Positions 1-11,975 of a DNA stretch of 64,000 nucleotides are shown here, piece by piece. Numbering within the stretch: the first letter of the stretch is position 1; each line of letters starts with the position of its first letter. The DNA is from Mantis religiosa (taxonomy: Eukaryota > Arthropoda > Insecta > Mantodea > Mantidae), in assembly GCA_030765055.1 (NCBI GenBank), contig CM060958.1, positions 109,879,127 to 109,943,126 on the forward strand. Reading direction: 5' to 3'. Below the pieces are notes generated by a model. It worked only from the letters and a program-made list of their open reading frames with translations. It made no database searches and had not been told where the DNA came from. A program made the position numbers and the translations under genes.

Positions 1-238
1 TCATCTACGGCGAGTCCGCCGACACTTCTGAAAGGGACCACTAGATGAGATGTGACGTGAAATGATAATGGAGATGAAATATAGGGACAGAAAATTCAGA
101 GGATGTAATTAACCTAACCAGCATTCACCTGGCGATCAGAAAGTCCCTGAAAAATACCGTGGGGCAGATACGTCGACCACGAGAATCGAACACGGGTCTC
201 GGGCCACAGACAAAACCGCCTGAGCCATCCCACTCGGT
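1..238 (-). mobile_element. SINE B, partial copy cut by the window edge
   Basis: This is a tRNA-derived SINE read on the minus strand. The tRNA-like head lies at the right end (about 150-238), with a TGAGCC A-box-like core and a B-box-like GAATCGAAC on the plus strand. The body continues through the conserved block 'cctgaaaaa' to the window start. It aligns throughout with the copies at 26101-26378 and 46750-47011. The left part would lie outside the window. Confidence 0.8.
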
Positions 239-864
239 TTACAAAGGATGTGTAAATTATCCTCGTTAAAGAAACATTTTCATGTTGCAGCTGGATATCG
301 AGATTTGGAAGCTTAGAACTTCCCACAACAGTATTTACTAAAACAAAATATGTGTTTTGATTCTGCTGCCAAAGTTATGTATGCAAAGCATTTGTTTCGT
401 AGTTCCCCTCACATTAACAGTATAAGTGTCAGATGCTGGCTTCTCCTTTTGAAAGCGCAGTGACAGTTTTGCTCTACACACCCCAACCAATCATCCCCCC
501 TAGCAAACGCACGTGCTGCTTTGAGTGAGGTCACTGTCACGCAGTTCAACCCCTCCCTTATAATGAGATATCACTACCACTGTCTCAGTTGGGACACCTT
601 ATGCAACTGCGGTTAAAACAATGTAACACTCCCTTATTCCGACAAAGGGGCTGGAGCATCACAGACTAACACTTAAACACCCTTTTTTGCAATACTTTAT
701 TTGTAAGTTAATGATTAACATGTATTTGCTTGTGTAAGCTAAATTTACAATTCATTTGTCAATTGCGATCTTAATAACTACGGTACCAGGAAGTGACGTA
801 ACACCCAACAGCATAATACGGTACCAACAGGAAATGACCTAATTACCCAAAGGGGTAAAAGATA
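239..864. other. No recognised feature
   Basis: This is mixed-composition sequence with no ORF of note and no match to the other repeats in the window that I could see. Confidence 0.4.
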
Positions 865-1086
865 GCCCGCATTGGTAGCGTGTCTGCCTCACGTTCAAGA
901 GATCCCGAGTTCGAATCTCGGTCAGGGTGAGTTACCTGGATAAAGTTTTCTCCGGGTTTTCCCTTATCCTGTAAGACGAATGTCGGGTAACTCTAAGCTC
1001 TACGGACTTCGGACACATTTGAGCATCATTTCACCCATTCCATTCATCATCCAACATGACAACGTTGAAGGACGTAAATTAAACCT
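865..1086 (+). mobile_element. SINE A, near full length
   Basis: The order of parts is a tRNA-like head (GGTAGCGTGTCTGCCTCACG, then the B-box-like GAGTTCGAATCTC), a linker 'tacctggataa', a middle 'cccttatcctgtaagacgaa', and a tail with 'gagcatcatttcaccc' and 'acgttgaaggacgtaaatta'. This order defines the family in the window. The head resembles Val/Glu/Asp-type tRNAs, with CAC at the anticodon-like place, but the stems are eroded. It is presumably transcribed by RNA polymerase III and mobilised by a LINE in trans; that is family knowledge, not seen here. Confidence 0.9.
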
Positions 1087-1740
1087 AAAAATAGGTTATT
1101 ATTGAAACCTTAGCTAAATATACAAACGTATGAATTACTAAATGAAATATTAAATGTGCAACTCGACATGTTAACATTAAAAAGAGATTCAATTCTGTTT
1201 ATTTCTTCAATACATTTTGAGATGGAACCATAATTTTCTCTGCTTTATAATAACGTTCACAAAATCAAAAGATTGAATTCGCCTACACAAACAAATAACC
1301 TAACAATCCAGGCATGTGTTACCTCAATTTATTAATTAACAAAAGAGTATATAAGGCTTTAGCCATATAATTTAAATGTAGCTTTTCATTTGTTCACACT
1401 TCATTATTTTTTCTTAATGTTCAATAAAATATGGACACAAATTTTTGATTTATTATTGTCTTTTACGGGGTTTTCAAGTATTGCTAGAAGTAGTTAGTTA
1501 ATCACAAACTGTAAGTTACTTATCAGATACAGTTCTTAAGACACAATATCCTACTCTTACCATCACTATATGCAGTAAATTCGGATTGCATTGTATTCAG
1601 GGAGATTTGCACGTTTTAAGGCCAAAATGTTTTTAGAAAAACATTATTTTGATATAATATTATTTATATTGATATAAAAGCTCTATAAGAATTCAACAGG
1701 AAGATTTAAATAAATCCCCCATCCAAAACCACTTCTACCT
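1087..1740. other. AT-rich DNA, nothing recognised
   Basis: This stretch is AT-rich with many short A and T runs. No coding frame or copy of another window repeat was seen. Confidence 0.4.
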
Positions 1741-1930
1741 GTAGCGTGTCTGCCTGACGTTCAAGAGGTCCCGAGTTCGAATCTCGTCCAAGTGAGTTAT
1801 CTGGATAAAACGTTTTACGAGCTTCTTCCTTATCCTAACAGATGAATATCGGATAACCCTAGCTGGGCTCATTTGAGCATCCATTTACCCGTTCATTCAT
1901 CGTCCGATATGACTTAAAACGTCACGTACC
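1741..1930 (+). mobile_element. SINE A, diverged copy
   Basis: The head starts at GTAGCGTGTCTGCC and keeps the B box GAGTTCGAATCTC. The middle is diverged and shortened (the 'ctctatggaccc' block is lost) and the tail ends at 'gacttaaaacgtcacgta'. The first bases of the head are missing. It looks older than the 46222 and 63796 copies. Confidence 0.85.
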
Positions 1931-3520
1931 AAATGGAACTGTTAAGCATACAATGTGACGATTTATTGAAGGACAGCTACATTGCTGTCATCGAGTGCGC
2001 TACACCTGACTGAACCCTCAGATTCTGTACTCGCAGTGCCATTTATATAGGCAACTTGGTACTTGCCTGACGTCACACGCACTGCATGACTCGCTCCCGG
2101 CTAAAATACGTCACAACTCTCGAAGCTGTCTTCCTCTGAAAGAAGTTCGGTGCAAGTGCAGTTTCCCTCAAAATTATTGCACATTTTAAAATACGTAGTT
2201 GTAACCCATTACACATAAAGCAATCCGTTTTAATCATGCTATTTATGGAAACGGTTTCAAAAAAAAAAAAAAAAAAAAAAACATTTCCGCATTAGCAGTT
2301 TTCCAGCTTAGAGTATAATTTTACATGGGAAACAGCTTCGTTTCGAAATTTATTTTCCGTTTTTCCAGGTTTCCAGCATACCGGACGTCTTTTTAGCCAG
2401 GTTTTACAGTATAAACCTTCCGCTCATAGAATAATAGGCAGAGCAGTACAAACATGGGAAGTGATGATGCCGAAACTCTCCTAAACCATGAAGAGTTGAT
2501 GACGTTTAGGGACACAGAGAAATGCGGGACGTATGCAGAAAGAGTGCTAGATACCAGCATCATCGGCTTGTTAGGTGTGACACGGGCGATCGACCGAGAG
2601 GCTAGACGTGCTTCAGTGAGTCACATCAGCGGGAGGGGAAGTTGACTTGGTGCAAGATATGACAGCGCTGCGCTCTGGGTGTGAACAGTACTAATTAAAA
2701 TAGCAACCGCTTTAATTTTTATGATAAGGCTGTGCACGCCTTCAACCTGCCTGCTCTAGGGGTACACAAAATTTATTGCTCGCCACGTTAAGATAAACTC
2801 GCCGCTAAAAATGTGGCAAAATGATTTACTGCCCAAGAAACATGTACATTTGCAAGTATTCCGCTCGAAATTTGGCCAACTTCTTTTCAAAAAGTATAAT
2901 GTCATGTTGAAATCAATTACTCGTTACGTTTTCTCTTTAAGCACCCCTTAATTATACTAAATATTATTTTCTTACATTTTTACATGTATTTTCCACGTAA
3001 AGCAATTTGTAATTAATTTTGTTCAATTTTTTTATTGAAATCCCCCTAAAACATCAAGTTTAAAGAATTAAAAGCGATTTTACTATACTTTTAAATGGCA
3101 CAGTATTATATAATTAATCCACAAGTAGGATGAAATTGTCAAAAACAAATTTAGCATGTTTTCTCAAACTATAATGACAAAAATTTAACACGAATTTCCA
3201 TTGCAATCACTTAATCGATTTTTTTGGGGTGAAATACAACAGTATTTCTCTCTACTGAGTACCTGATACAGAAGGTGATATATAATTACAACAATTGAAT
3301 GTTTTGAAGTCCTCGGAATGAAAAAAAAGGCCCTTTTAGGTGAGAAGGTACTGCCTATCTCCACAATTCTATTTCCATGATTTTTGGGTGCTAATTAATA
3401 ACAAATTATTATCGATATATACATGAAAATTTTCAGGCATGTACTTAAAACCTTTGTCTTTAACAGTACCTATAATTATTTGAAAATGTTGTACTGATAA
3501 TTTGTTATAATTGTTTAGTT

Positions 3521-3563
<43 letters not shown>

Positions 3564-3789
3564 ACTGAAATTTCAGAAAATTTTATTTTTTAAAACAAGT
3601 ATTATGAATCCCAGGGAAAACTCCCTTCTTATTATTATAAGTCTGCTTAATACACACAAAAATTCATATGTTTTGGTTGATTAATTTTTTTTTAAAAAAA
3701 GTGTACCGGAACCTGGAAAAATGTACAGCTTTAAAGTTTATATATTGATTACTGACTTCTCACATGAGTCAGAACATTCCTGCTACATA
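1931..3789. other. AT-rich DNA with two A-runs, no gene
   Basis: A-runs lie at about 2260-2281 and 3522-3561. A 63-codon frame at 2454-2645 has no recognisable motif. Much of 2900-3700 is AT-rich with many stops in all frames. It could be the remainder of the element that carries repeat F (3790-4446), but the second F copy does not continue with the same sequence. Confidence 0.35.
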
Positions 3790-4446
3790 GTCTTGGCCCT
3801 CTGTATTCTCACTTGTTCTTTTCAAGTTCCTCTTCATTTTTCTTGCCTTCTTGGCCAGTTCTTCAACCATTTTATCTGCTTTCAGGACTCGCAGCTCATC
3901 AATTTCTGTATATGACTACTACCATGGTTAGCACATGTATTGTTGAACTGGGCCTACTAACCTCAATATCAGATGTGGTTTCATCGTCTATTTATTGTAT
4001 TTATACTTTCTACATTTACTGTTCTATGTTTAGTAAAACGATTGCCTATAAAAGTTCTCCTTCCAAATGTTTTTGGCCTACCCATATCATATATTCACCA
4101 ATAAATAGTACAAAATATTACTCAAATCAAATAACTGTTCACATACACAACCAAAGATAAAAGAAAAACCAGCATCATTGGAGTTACAGTGATACCAACA
4201 GAAAGCTTGGAAGATCCCTTACAAAACCAGGCTTAGTTCAGAAATATCTGTTCAGTATTAACAGAAGTTATGATCGATTTTCTGAAAGCTTACAAAAAAG
4301 GGGCATGGACACCCACTAATATAATAAACAAATGAGGTGTAAAATATTGCTCCAGTGAACTTTTTAACTATATACTTTTAATCTAGAGGGATGAAATTGT
4401 AATAAAATATAAGAACAAAAAAGTGAATGTTAATCCCAAGTGATGT
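3790..4446 (-). repeat. Repeat F, copy 1 (uninterrupted)
   Basis: On the minus strand this matches 24298-24628 joined to 25523-25843. The shared region begins near 'cacttggg' and stops sharply at 'gggccaagac'. Read on the minus strand it carries the remains of a short basic frame beginning M-x-R-P-K-T-F, followed by a lysine-rich, coiled-coil-like run, broken by stops. This copy lacks the mariner found in copy 2 and so preserves the empty target at TA 4116-4117. The identity of F is unknown; the basic N terminus would suit a transposon protein, but that is a guess. Confidence 0.7.
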
Positions 4447-4604
4447 ACGATCTCACTTTAAAAAGAGTGCTATACGAATGTCTTGATTTGAGGAGGACCT
4501 TATCAGCGACTAGATTACGTGGCCAATTGTGATGACACCTCTCACAGAATTCTCACAATCTCTTTGGTAACTTCATTTTCACCTGAACAAACAGTGGAAT
4601 CATT

Positions 4605-4823
4605 AACGTGCTCTGTTGTCAATACATCACGTTCAAGGTGTCCCGAGTTAGGATCTCGGTCAGGATGGGTTGTCTAGGTAAGCTTTTCCAGGGGTTTCCC
4701 TTAACGTGAAAGATGAATTTCTGCTAACTAAGTACCATTGAACCTGGGTTCATTTGAGCATAATTTCATACATTTAATTGGTCGTCCGATGTGACTTCAG
4801 GCTGGAGGATGCAAATTAAAAAA
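4605..4823 (+). mobile_element. SINE A, diverged copy
   Basis: The head is damaged: the A-box region is unrecognisable and the B box reads GAGTTAGGATCTC. 'cacgttcaaggtgtcccgag', the middle and the tail 'ggaggatgcaaattaaaaaaa' align with the family. Confidence 0.8.
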
Positions 4824-4870
4824 ATGCATTTTCTTTGATTGGTGTCAAATTAAAAACAAATCTAAAATTA

Positions 4871-5188
4871 ATACAGTATACCACAGGAGAGAAAGGCTTT
4901 GGAGCCTGAGACGTAGGGGGATTGCAGAAGGTTCCTACACCCTCCCTGGACAGGTTTATGGTACCCCATGTCAGTACACTTACAGACCATTCAAAAACAT
5001 TCTGACGGCTTCTATTTTTCTGAATGAATCTTCTCGGTTTTAGCATACAGAGTGAATAGGGCGCATTTTTTACGGTTTTTCTCCTTGTGTAGCATGCGTT
5101 CCCTGTCACACACATTCGCTGTCCTTATCGCACTGTGTAAGGGAACACATTCCTTTCAGGTGCCTTCTTTGCGTTGCTGGACTGTACC
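4871..5188 (-). mobile_element. MITE1 copy, ends eroded
   Basis: It aligns over its length with the copies at 26381, 31846 and 54395. Conserved blocks include 'accctccctggacag', 'ccatgtcagtac' and 'cacacacattcgctgtcctt'. The termini are mutated (left 'agtataccacagg', right 'ctggactgta') compared with the family's CTGTCC/GGACAG ends. The 99- and 80-codon frames here recur in other copies and are repeat sequence, not genes. Confidence 0.85.
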
Positions 5189-7506
5189 TAGTATTTTTGC
5201 ATGTCTTCCTTACAACTTCATAGGAATTCATAGGTTTATTAGTTTTATTCTAAGCAGCGAACTGCTTTTGTTTTCAAAGAGCATAATCCCATAACTTAAT
5301 TTGTATGAAGAAATTTTAGTGCAGTTAATTTACAGTAATATTAAAACAATTGTGAATATGCAATGAAACGTAAAGCTAATTTTTTGGACTCGATTTGTTG
5401 ATATACTTTGATGGGACGTATAAGAAATGACATTCAATAACTGCATTTATTTGTGGCTTAAGATTTTGACTTACATATTATTTTCACGCGTGCTTTCATC
5501 CTTATTTCATCTGGGCTAATGCAAAGCAACTTAATCAAAGAATGTACATAAGGGGGCCAAGTTAATGAGCTAGCAGAGGAAACAGGGAACTCGATATCGA
5601 TATCTCGGGGCGAACCTCTGAACCTTCGATAGTTTTTAGATACTTCTAAATTTTTTAAGTTTTGTATTGAATGTTATAGATAGAATGAATAGAGTCGAGA
5701 TCACGCTAATGCCTCTCAACGTATACTCAGAAGTTTGCTGGATTACAGTTCCTGATTGTTTCCTGGGAGTGTATGAATACAACACTCAATAGATCCTGGG
5801 GTCTAAACGAAAACAAGCAAAACTTTGGGGGGAAGAGTAGAGGTTGATGTAACATGCAGCGTTAACTGAGTTACTAATGAAGTTGATACAGATGACGCAT
5901 TAAACCACGTATCTGCAATAGCCTGGCTTGTTGACCCACTCTCGGCCTGTAAGTTTACCCCTCCGGTGTATAAAATCGATGAATCTAGTAGAAACTAATC
6001 AGAACTTAAGACTTGACGCAGTATATTGCATAGAAGTGTTCTTTTCTATTTGTTAACTGCGTTTACACAAGTCAAACTCAGGTCACAGCCATATAATACG
6101 ATGAATTACCATGGATGTTTTATTTTACTAAGTACAACTGTGCTGATGAATAAATCATGAGTGAAATGTAAGTATTTTGAAGTCAACGCTACTAATGATA
6201 ACAAATTAGTGTCAAAATAAAAACAAAACACTTTTCACGTAGTGGTAAGTCACATAGTAAAAAAAGATGTATGGTACATACATATATCGAATGAAAGTCA
6301 CAGAACCTCTACTGAAAAAGTAGCGCACGTGATTCATATCGCTGTCAGAACATGTGGCGACATCTGAAAATGATGAGAACATGATTCACGGAACAAGTAG
6401 CAAACGAGCCTTTGCAGCTGTTTATAAAGTAAATATCGATATTTAATATCGATACTTAAAAGTCGAGTATTGGAAAATAGTGATATCGTCCCATCATTTT
6501 CGTTTAATGCATAACGAAACATGAAGGTGTTCAGAATAAAATTAAGCGGAACGGGTCATGATTTCTTGACTGATATATATGCATAATAAACTTGATTTGT
6601 TATACTGGGTGTATTAAGGTCACCAAATCCATATCAAATACGGTGAAATAAAAAATCTCAAGCCAAAGCCACCTTATCATTGCTGGAGAATAGCTGGCAG
6701 TAAAATGTCTATAGCAGAGTATTTAAACTTATTTATAGAGCCAAGGCGAACGTCATTGACAAGTCAACATTCTTTTGTTCGGCACTGCAGACAAAATCCC
6801 ATCGGGTGCCGTGTTTACGTCATCTGTGGGATGTTTTCTATTAAGGTGCCTTTGTGTCTTTCTAATGGATACAGGACATAATATAGCAAAGATCTCAGAC
6901 CTTCCATCTTAATGGCGTGTAAAAACCTTTTCAAACCTTCAGGTATGACAAAAGCCTGCAGGAGGGTGGCAGCAAGATATATTATGAACTTGAACTGCTG
7001 GGCGTTCTCTTTCTCAGACTTTAACGGCATGCTGGACAGAGGTGCTAGGAAATCAAAAGCACTTCTGTCAATAGGAAAGTAAGCGACAGTTTTATTGGGA
7101 TACTTCTTCTAAAATGGCTTTCTAGTTCTTTAGAAGAGAATAAGTATGGAAAACACTTCACCCCAAACTCATGAGAGTTTACCATTTTGAAAAATAAAAG
7201 ACGAACACATATTCTTCTAAAGTACATGCAAAGTTTATTAAGGGGTGAGAAATCTTAGCCTGACGTCGTTTACTATATCTGACAGATGAATGGATGATGG
7301 ATGGATCGGAGGGTGTTCATATAAATAGAGGGATGAAGAGAGAAAGATATATGCAAGAAAGCGTGAACCTGTTTGCAGAATTCGCTGTTTTTAATTTTTT
7401 TTTTTACGTTGTTATGTTAATACAAAATTTCTTTCAATAGAAAATGAAGTTATACATCTTGAAATTTTACCAAAACTGTAGTATGCTATCTAAACTTTAG
7501 AAGCAA
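5189..7506. other. 2.3 kb with no recognised feature
   Basis: Only short frames without motifs are present. Short palindromic ATCGAT-rich spots occur at about 5595-5610 and 6435-6465. No copy of the window's repeat families was seen, so it may be single-copy sequence or old repeats beyond recognition. Confidence 0.4.
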
Positions 7507-7731
7507 TCCTCCGTAGTGTAGATGGTAACGTGTCTACCTCACGTTTAAGAGGTCAGAAGTTCGAATCTCTGTCAGGGTAAGTTACCTGCATAAAGTTTTT
7601 TCCCGCGGTTTTCCCTTATCCTGTAAGATGAATGTCAGGTAACTAAGCTTTTCGGACCTTGGACTCATTTGAGCATTATTTCACTCATTACATTCATCAT
7701 GCAATATGACATAACGTTGGAGGACGTAAAA
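7507..7731 (+). mobile_element. SINE A
   Basis: Complete in outline: head GTAGTGTAGATGGTAACGTG, B box AAGTTCGAATCTC, middle 'cccttatcctgtaagatgaa', tail 'acgttggaggacgtaaaaac' with an A-rich end. One short deletion is seen in the 'actctaagctc' block. Confidence 0.88.
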
Positions 7732-8297
7732 ACAGAAAGAAAAAAAAAGATATCTTACATACACTTTCAAATTTTATAGCTACACTTCCTTAGCAATGAA
7801 TAAGCAGGATGGTTTATTTTCAGTAAAATTCAGCTAGATGTGTAACACGATGACCCCTAGCACGTGGGGATTGAGGGTCCGATGATTATCCTTTTGGAAA
7901 CGTTTCTCCATTGAGAGGCTTAAGCACGCACCTGATGACCGTTTTTTGCTCTGCGGCACAAATCCACCAGCCCTTGTGTTTATCTTGCCATCTCCTTCCA
8001 CTCCAGCCACGGGTATCAATTATACAGGACTGTCAACACGCTCCTGGTAACCTCAACAGGTTTGGGTATACCTGTGTCAACAAACAGGTGACCGTATCCT
8101 TTGAGACAACGTCTAAGCCTACCTTAGTACCTTCTGTATTAAGTTTCTTACAGTAGGCAGCCGAGATGTAATCAGAAATAAATATTTTGAGACCGCCTGA
8201 ATTAACAAGGAATATATTTTGGAAGCTCTCTATCCCCCCCCCCCTCTGTCTCTTTCTGTGAACATCAAAACACAATAGCGAAAAGACTTCTTTTTTT
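7732..8297. other. No recognised feature
   Basis: Three overlapping short frames on both strands have no motif. A C-run lies at about 8234-8243. Confidence 0.35.
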
Positions 8298-8385
8298 ATT
8301 TACGTCCCCTAACGTTAAGTCACAACGTGAAATGATATTCAAGTGAATCCAGGGTCCATAGACCTCAGTGTTACTGGATAACTAG
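8298..8385 (-). mobile_element. SINE A, 3' fragment only
   Basis: It begins with the reversed tail 'tttacgtcccctaacgttaa' and runs through 'gtccatagacctcagtgtta' to 'actggataact', where it stops. The middle and the tRNA-like head are missing, as expected of a 5'-truncated retroposon. Confidence 0.75.
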
Positions 8386-8434
8386 ATTAGTTCGAAGGTG
8401 TCTCGGCTCGGAAAACACGCTTGCTTTATTGTAT

Positions 8435-8653
8435 TTACGCCCCCAAGTGGGACAGCTCCGTGGAGGAAGGATGAGACGAGAGGAGACACAATGTTCTGCA
8501 TTCATTGAACTGTCGCACCCAGGAAAGCACGTTAGACACATCCATGGTACCATCATCACATGTCTCACTCAACTGGCGATAAATTTCAATAGGTATCACA
8601 CCAGGAAAATGGATAAAACGAAAGACTACTCGCTGTTCTTGCAATGAAAACAT
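8435..8653 (-). pseudogene. Mariner-type transposase, N-terminal helix-turn-helix fragment
   Basis: The 72-codon minus-strand frame begins with EQR and RFIHFPGVIPIEIYRQLSET and continues with WVRQFNECRT. This matches the first helix-turn-helix of mariner transposases (EQR, a hydrophobic helix, PxEIxxxL, a tryptophan-x-x-x-F segment, then a GR-like turn). The S/T-rich linker that should follow runs into a stop, and no catalytic region is found nearby. The protein is about one fifth of a normal 340-350 residue mariner transposase. It is a remnant. Assignment rests on motif resemblance only. Confidence 0.55.
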
Positions 8654-8984
8654 CGCAATTTTAAGTATCAGAAATAGTCCTAGCTCTCGTCGCTGCCACT
8701 AGAACTCTATGCACTGTACAGTGCTGCCATCTCTGTCACTCATTCACAAAGAGTCCACATATACTTTTTTTAAAAGTTCCTATCTGGTCCCACTCCTGAA
8801 AAAAAAAGGAAAAAAAAAGTAGGAGATGTTATAACTTAATCTCATCTCATAACTGAACAGCATCCATTAATAATGTACACATCATCACAAACGTTTGTGC
8901 CCTATTGTGGTACGATTGGCATTATTCTAGGATTCAAGATAAATTTCCGTTTTATTTTTGTACATGTATCACAAATTTGTTTTG

Positions 8985-9346
8985 TGAATAATGTAAATTT
9001 GAATGTGGGACACCGTATATAGGACAAACCGGAAGGACCATTGCTAACAGAATAAACCGACATGAACGGGGCATTCGTTTAATGCAACCTGAGAACTCTG
9101 GGCTGGCAGAGCATTGTTTTGATAACGACCATAGAGCCAACTTTCGGGAGACGACCATCTTGGCAAAATGCAAGTTACTGGGAGCGGAGAATTAAGGAGG
9201 CTTTGGCCATTTCGTCCGAGAGGAGCACGCTTAATCGTGATGCTCGATTTCAGTTCAGCTCCTCTCGGAAACCGGACTTCAAAATGAAAATCCGTCGACT
9301 TAAAGAGCACAGATCTATACAACTTGATAATCAAGTTAAGTAGTCA
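8985..9346 (+). pseudogene. Penelope-like element, GIY-YIG endonuclease fragment
   Basis: In the plus frame from about 8998 the product reads CGTPYIGQTGRTIANRINRH, then a segment ending LAEHCFDNDHRANF. These are the YIG half of a GIY-YIG nuclease with its conserved arginine, and the AEHxxxxxH segment usual in Penelope-like elements. An in-frame stop follows at about 9195; a second frame continues to 9343. The reverse transcriptase part is absent. It differs strongly from the two other Penelope fragments in this window, so it is a separate lineage. Confidence 0.65.
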
Positions 9347-9447
9347 CGTTTCTTTGACCCAATTAATTTTCTATACTCACGCCATCTCTTGACCTGGCGT
9401 CTAATTTACTGGAAACAGTCTTTTGTTCAGTAATGCGAATTATGATA

Positions 9448-9687
9448 TTTTTTTTTTTTTTTTTTTTTTTTTTTGCTTGTTCCTTTAACTGCTATGGTGA
9501 TATCGGCGGCCGTTCTCCTTTGGAGCATACTGAAGGTGTTAACTCGTTATCTTTGGTTTTTAATCATTAGATCACGCACACATTCACACTCTCATTCATA
9601 CTTCCAGACTCTGGGGAAGATGGGGAATTATCATGGTCGGAGAAAAATCCACACCGCCGGGAATCGAACTCGGGACTCCTAGCACTG
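9448..9687 (-). mobile_element. SINE C, minus strand, with long T run
   Basis: It matches 38672-38914 and 39096-39300. A 27-base T run at the left is the reversed poly(A) end. Shared blocks include 'gttctcctttggagca', 'ttaatcattagatcacgcac' and 'aagatggggaattatcatgg'. The right end keeps the B-box-like 'gggaatcgaactcggg' but lacks the beginning of the tRNA-like head, so it is slightly 5'-truncated. Confidence 0.8.
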
Positions 9688-10884
9688 TTTATATTTGTGT
9701 TATATCCAATGATTCATTTGTGGTTATAATATTTAATAAATATCCTGATGATGGGAGAGATGCACACTCCCGAAGCGCCTATTTCTAATCGTCTTTTCAC
9801 CTGGCTTGTTTCCTGAGAACAACTTGAGCATATTCGTCGCCAGGAAAGCTTCAGGTCTTATTTTAATGTAAAACTGATAATATTTAGTTATAGTAGAGCT
9901 TTCAAATGTTTGTAAAACAAATGTTAACTTATTAAATCGTTGCACGCCATCCGGCAGTAGTTTATTCACTCGTGTACCATAGTTTGAGAACCAGTGCTTT
10001 ATTGTGTTTAAACTTTTATATGTCGATAATAGTTCCATCGTACGTATTCCTTAACTCTATCTTTAATTCTTCTTTCGGAATTAACTGGATTGGCCGTGTT
10101 GCTAGAGTTATGTCACTGAGAAGCTCTGTAAGAGTTTGCGGGTTTGGAAAGTGGCGATAGGTGTGGAACCGGGGCAACAATGAAGCCAGTAAGGACCTCC
10201 CTCTCCCCCGTTCCAGCAACAATTAGGGTGAGTCAGCGATCGATGTGCCCCTACACACACGTGCGGCGGTTCGGGCTCCAGTTACAAAGAATGACGTAAT
10301 GCTTCCCTCTCCCTAATGCTAAGTTTTGGTTCAAGAACATCCCTCTTGGACCTCAGCGATGCCTCTTTCTACTTTAACCGTGTTTCGAGGTCTCAAGGCG
10401 TGCGGTATTGGCGGGGAGAAGATCGCCCTGTGTTGGGGTTGAGTACTTCACCAAAATACAAAACCCCTAGCACTGTAACACGGCTCAGCGGCTGGTTGCT
10501 TGGTTTTCTTGGGGGTGGGGGAGTGATAAATCCACAAACCGCACACGGCCAGGGCACCGCCCTCTACACGGATAAACAGCAATCTCAACGGGATGTTTGC
10601 AAACGTTCACCAACAGGAGTGGCGCCTTTCACGGATTAGGAGCGATGTTCTCTCCCACAGCGACAGCAAAACCGACGTTCTGGGAGCGGAGGTCAAGCTC
10701 ACCTACCGGGTGTCTCGATGCAAGGGCACTTGCGTGAGCTCTTTGTGGGTCCAAGCAAACGCGAGTGTCAAACAGTCACATAACGGCTTTGCCTGAATCT
10801 CTCCACCCAAGTATCAAAGTGCAGTTTTATGCGACCAACTCTTTCAAAAGGTTTCATTTAGCTTTGTTAAAAGTCTCTGATGCT
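9688..10884. other. Mixed DNA with a GC-rich block at about 10140-10800, no gene recognised
   Basis: Frames of 101 codons (minus, 9733-10038) and 107 codons (plus, 10316-10639) are present, without recognisable motif or signal. The segment 10140-10800 is clearly richer in G+C and CpG than its surroundings and ends at the SINE E array. It could be an unrecognised element or single-copy DNA. Confidence 0.35.
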
Positions 10885-11545
10885 GTAACTTAAACGCCAT
10901 ATCCGGGGATTTAAATCATGGATCTTCCAGTCTCCACGTGGTTGCTTTTAACCATTGAGCTAACATGGCAACAACCAGCATGCCATTAAATTCTCCAACT
11001 GGCTCGTATTTTTTCCAGTAAACCACTACGAGATGTCATATACAATGAGATGAGTCAATAAGTAGGTTTGGTGGTGGCTAAATATGCTATAAGTACTAAA
11101 GTCCTGGACTTCATTGCTCTTAACCACTGAACTACCATAGCAACTTGTTAGTATGACATTAAATTCTGCAACTGACTCGTATTTTTTTCTAATAAACCAC
11201 TAGGAGATGTCATATACAATGAGATGAGTCAATAAGTAGCTTTTGTGGTGACTTAATATGCTATAAGTACTAAAGTCCTAGACTTCATTGCTCTTATGCA
11301 CTGAGCTACCATAGGAACTTGCTAGTATGGCATTAAATTCTCCAACTGAGTCGTCTTTTTTTCCAGTAAACCACTAGGAGATGTCATAAACAATGAGATG
11401 AGTCAATAAGTAGCTTTTGTGGTGACTTAATATGCTCTAAGTACTGAAGTCCTAGACTTCATTGCTCTTAACCACTGAGCTACCATAGCAACTTGCTAGT
11501 ATGATATTAAATTCTCCAACTGACTCGTATTTATATCGCTATGTA
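10885..11545 (-). repeat. SINE E-related tandem array, period about 174 bp
   Basis: The block 'attaaattct(c/g)caactg' recurs at 10985, 11158, 11332 and 11506, spacings of 173, 174 and 174 bases. Each unit holds a reversed tRNA-like head ('ccactgagctaccatagcaac'-type) and a tail with 'gtaaaccactaggagatgtc'. The copies are highly similar, so the array arose by tandem duplication of one SINE-like unit, not by separate insertions. The first head (10885-10990) is more diverged and resembles the dispersed SINE E copies at 36145, 41248 and 63480. Confidence 0.85.
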
Positions 11546-11879
11546 ATACCTTGACAGTTAACTTTATTATGGTGTTTGCAAATATAAAATAAGTATGTAT
11601 GATTTATATGTAATTCAAGGGGAAGATATATAACTCAGAATTACGTACAAATGAGTTTTTGATAATGCATCAGTTATAAAATAATACAGTGGGCCATCAT
11701 GTATAAAACTTTACAAACAAAGACATGCAGGAAGAAAATACTATTTAGAAATTCTTCCCAATTTAAACTATTCAGTTAATTTGGTTCAGTTCACCTTTTT
11801 TTTTCATTAAATGCATACAACTTTCTGCTAAAGGTATTAATGAACTTAGAGCTTTTTGAAGACAACTTCTTTTCACTGA
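11546..11879. other. AT-rich DNA, nothing recognised
   Basis: No coding frame and no family match was seen. Confidence 0.4.
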
Positions 11880-11975
11880 TGTACCTAATGCCTACACAGC
11901 CCAGTTCAAGAGGTCCCGAATTTCACGCTGGGTCTGGGTGAATTATCTGGATAAGAATTTTTTTTTTGTGTTTTC
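11880..11975 (+). mobile_element. SINE A, degraded head fragment
   Basis: Only 'gttcaagaggtcccgaattt' and 'tgggtgaattatctggataa' followed by a T run remain. The region corresponds to the second half of the head and the linker. The tail is not found downstream. Confidence 0.55.

Noticed and set aside
8429..8647. Plus-strand 72-codon frame
   Set aside because: It is the antisense shadow of the mariner helix-turn-helix fragment.
10885..11545. CRISPR-like array
   Set aside because: Repeats are about 174 bp tandem units without unique spacers, in an animal-type genome, and derive from a tRNA-like SINE.
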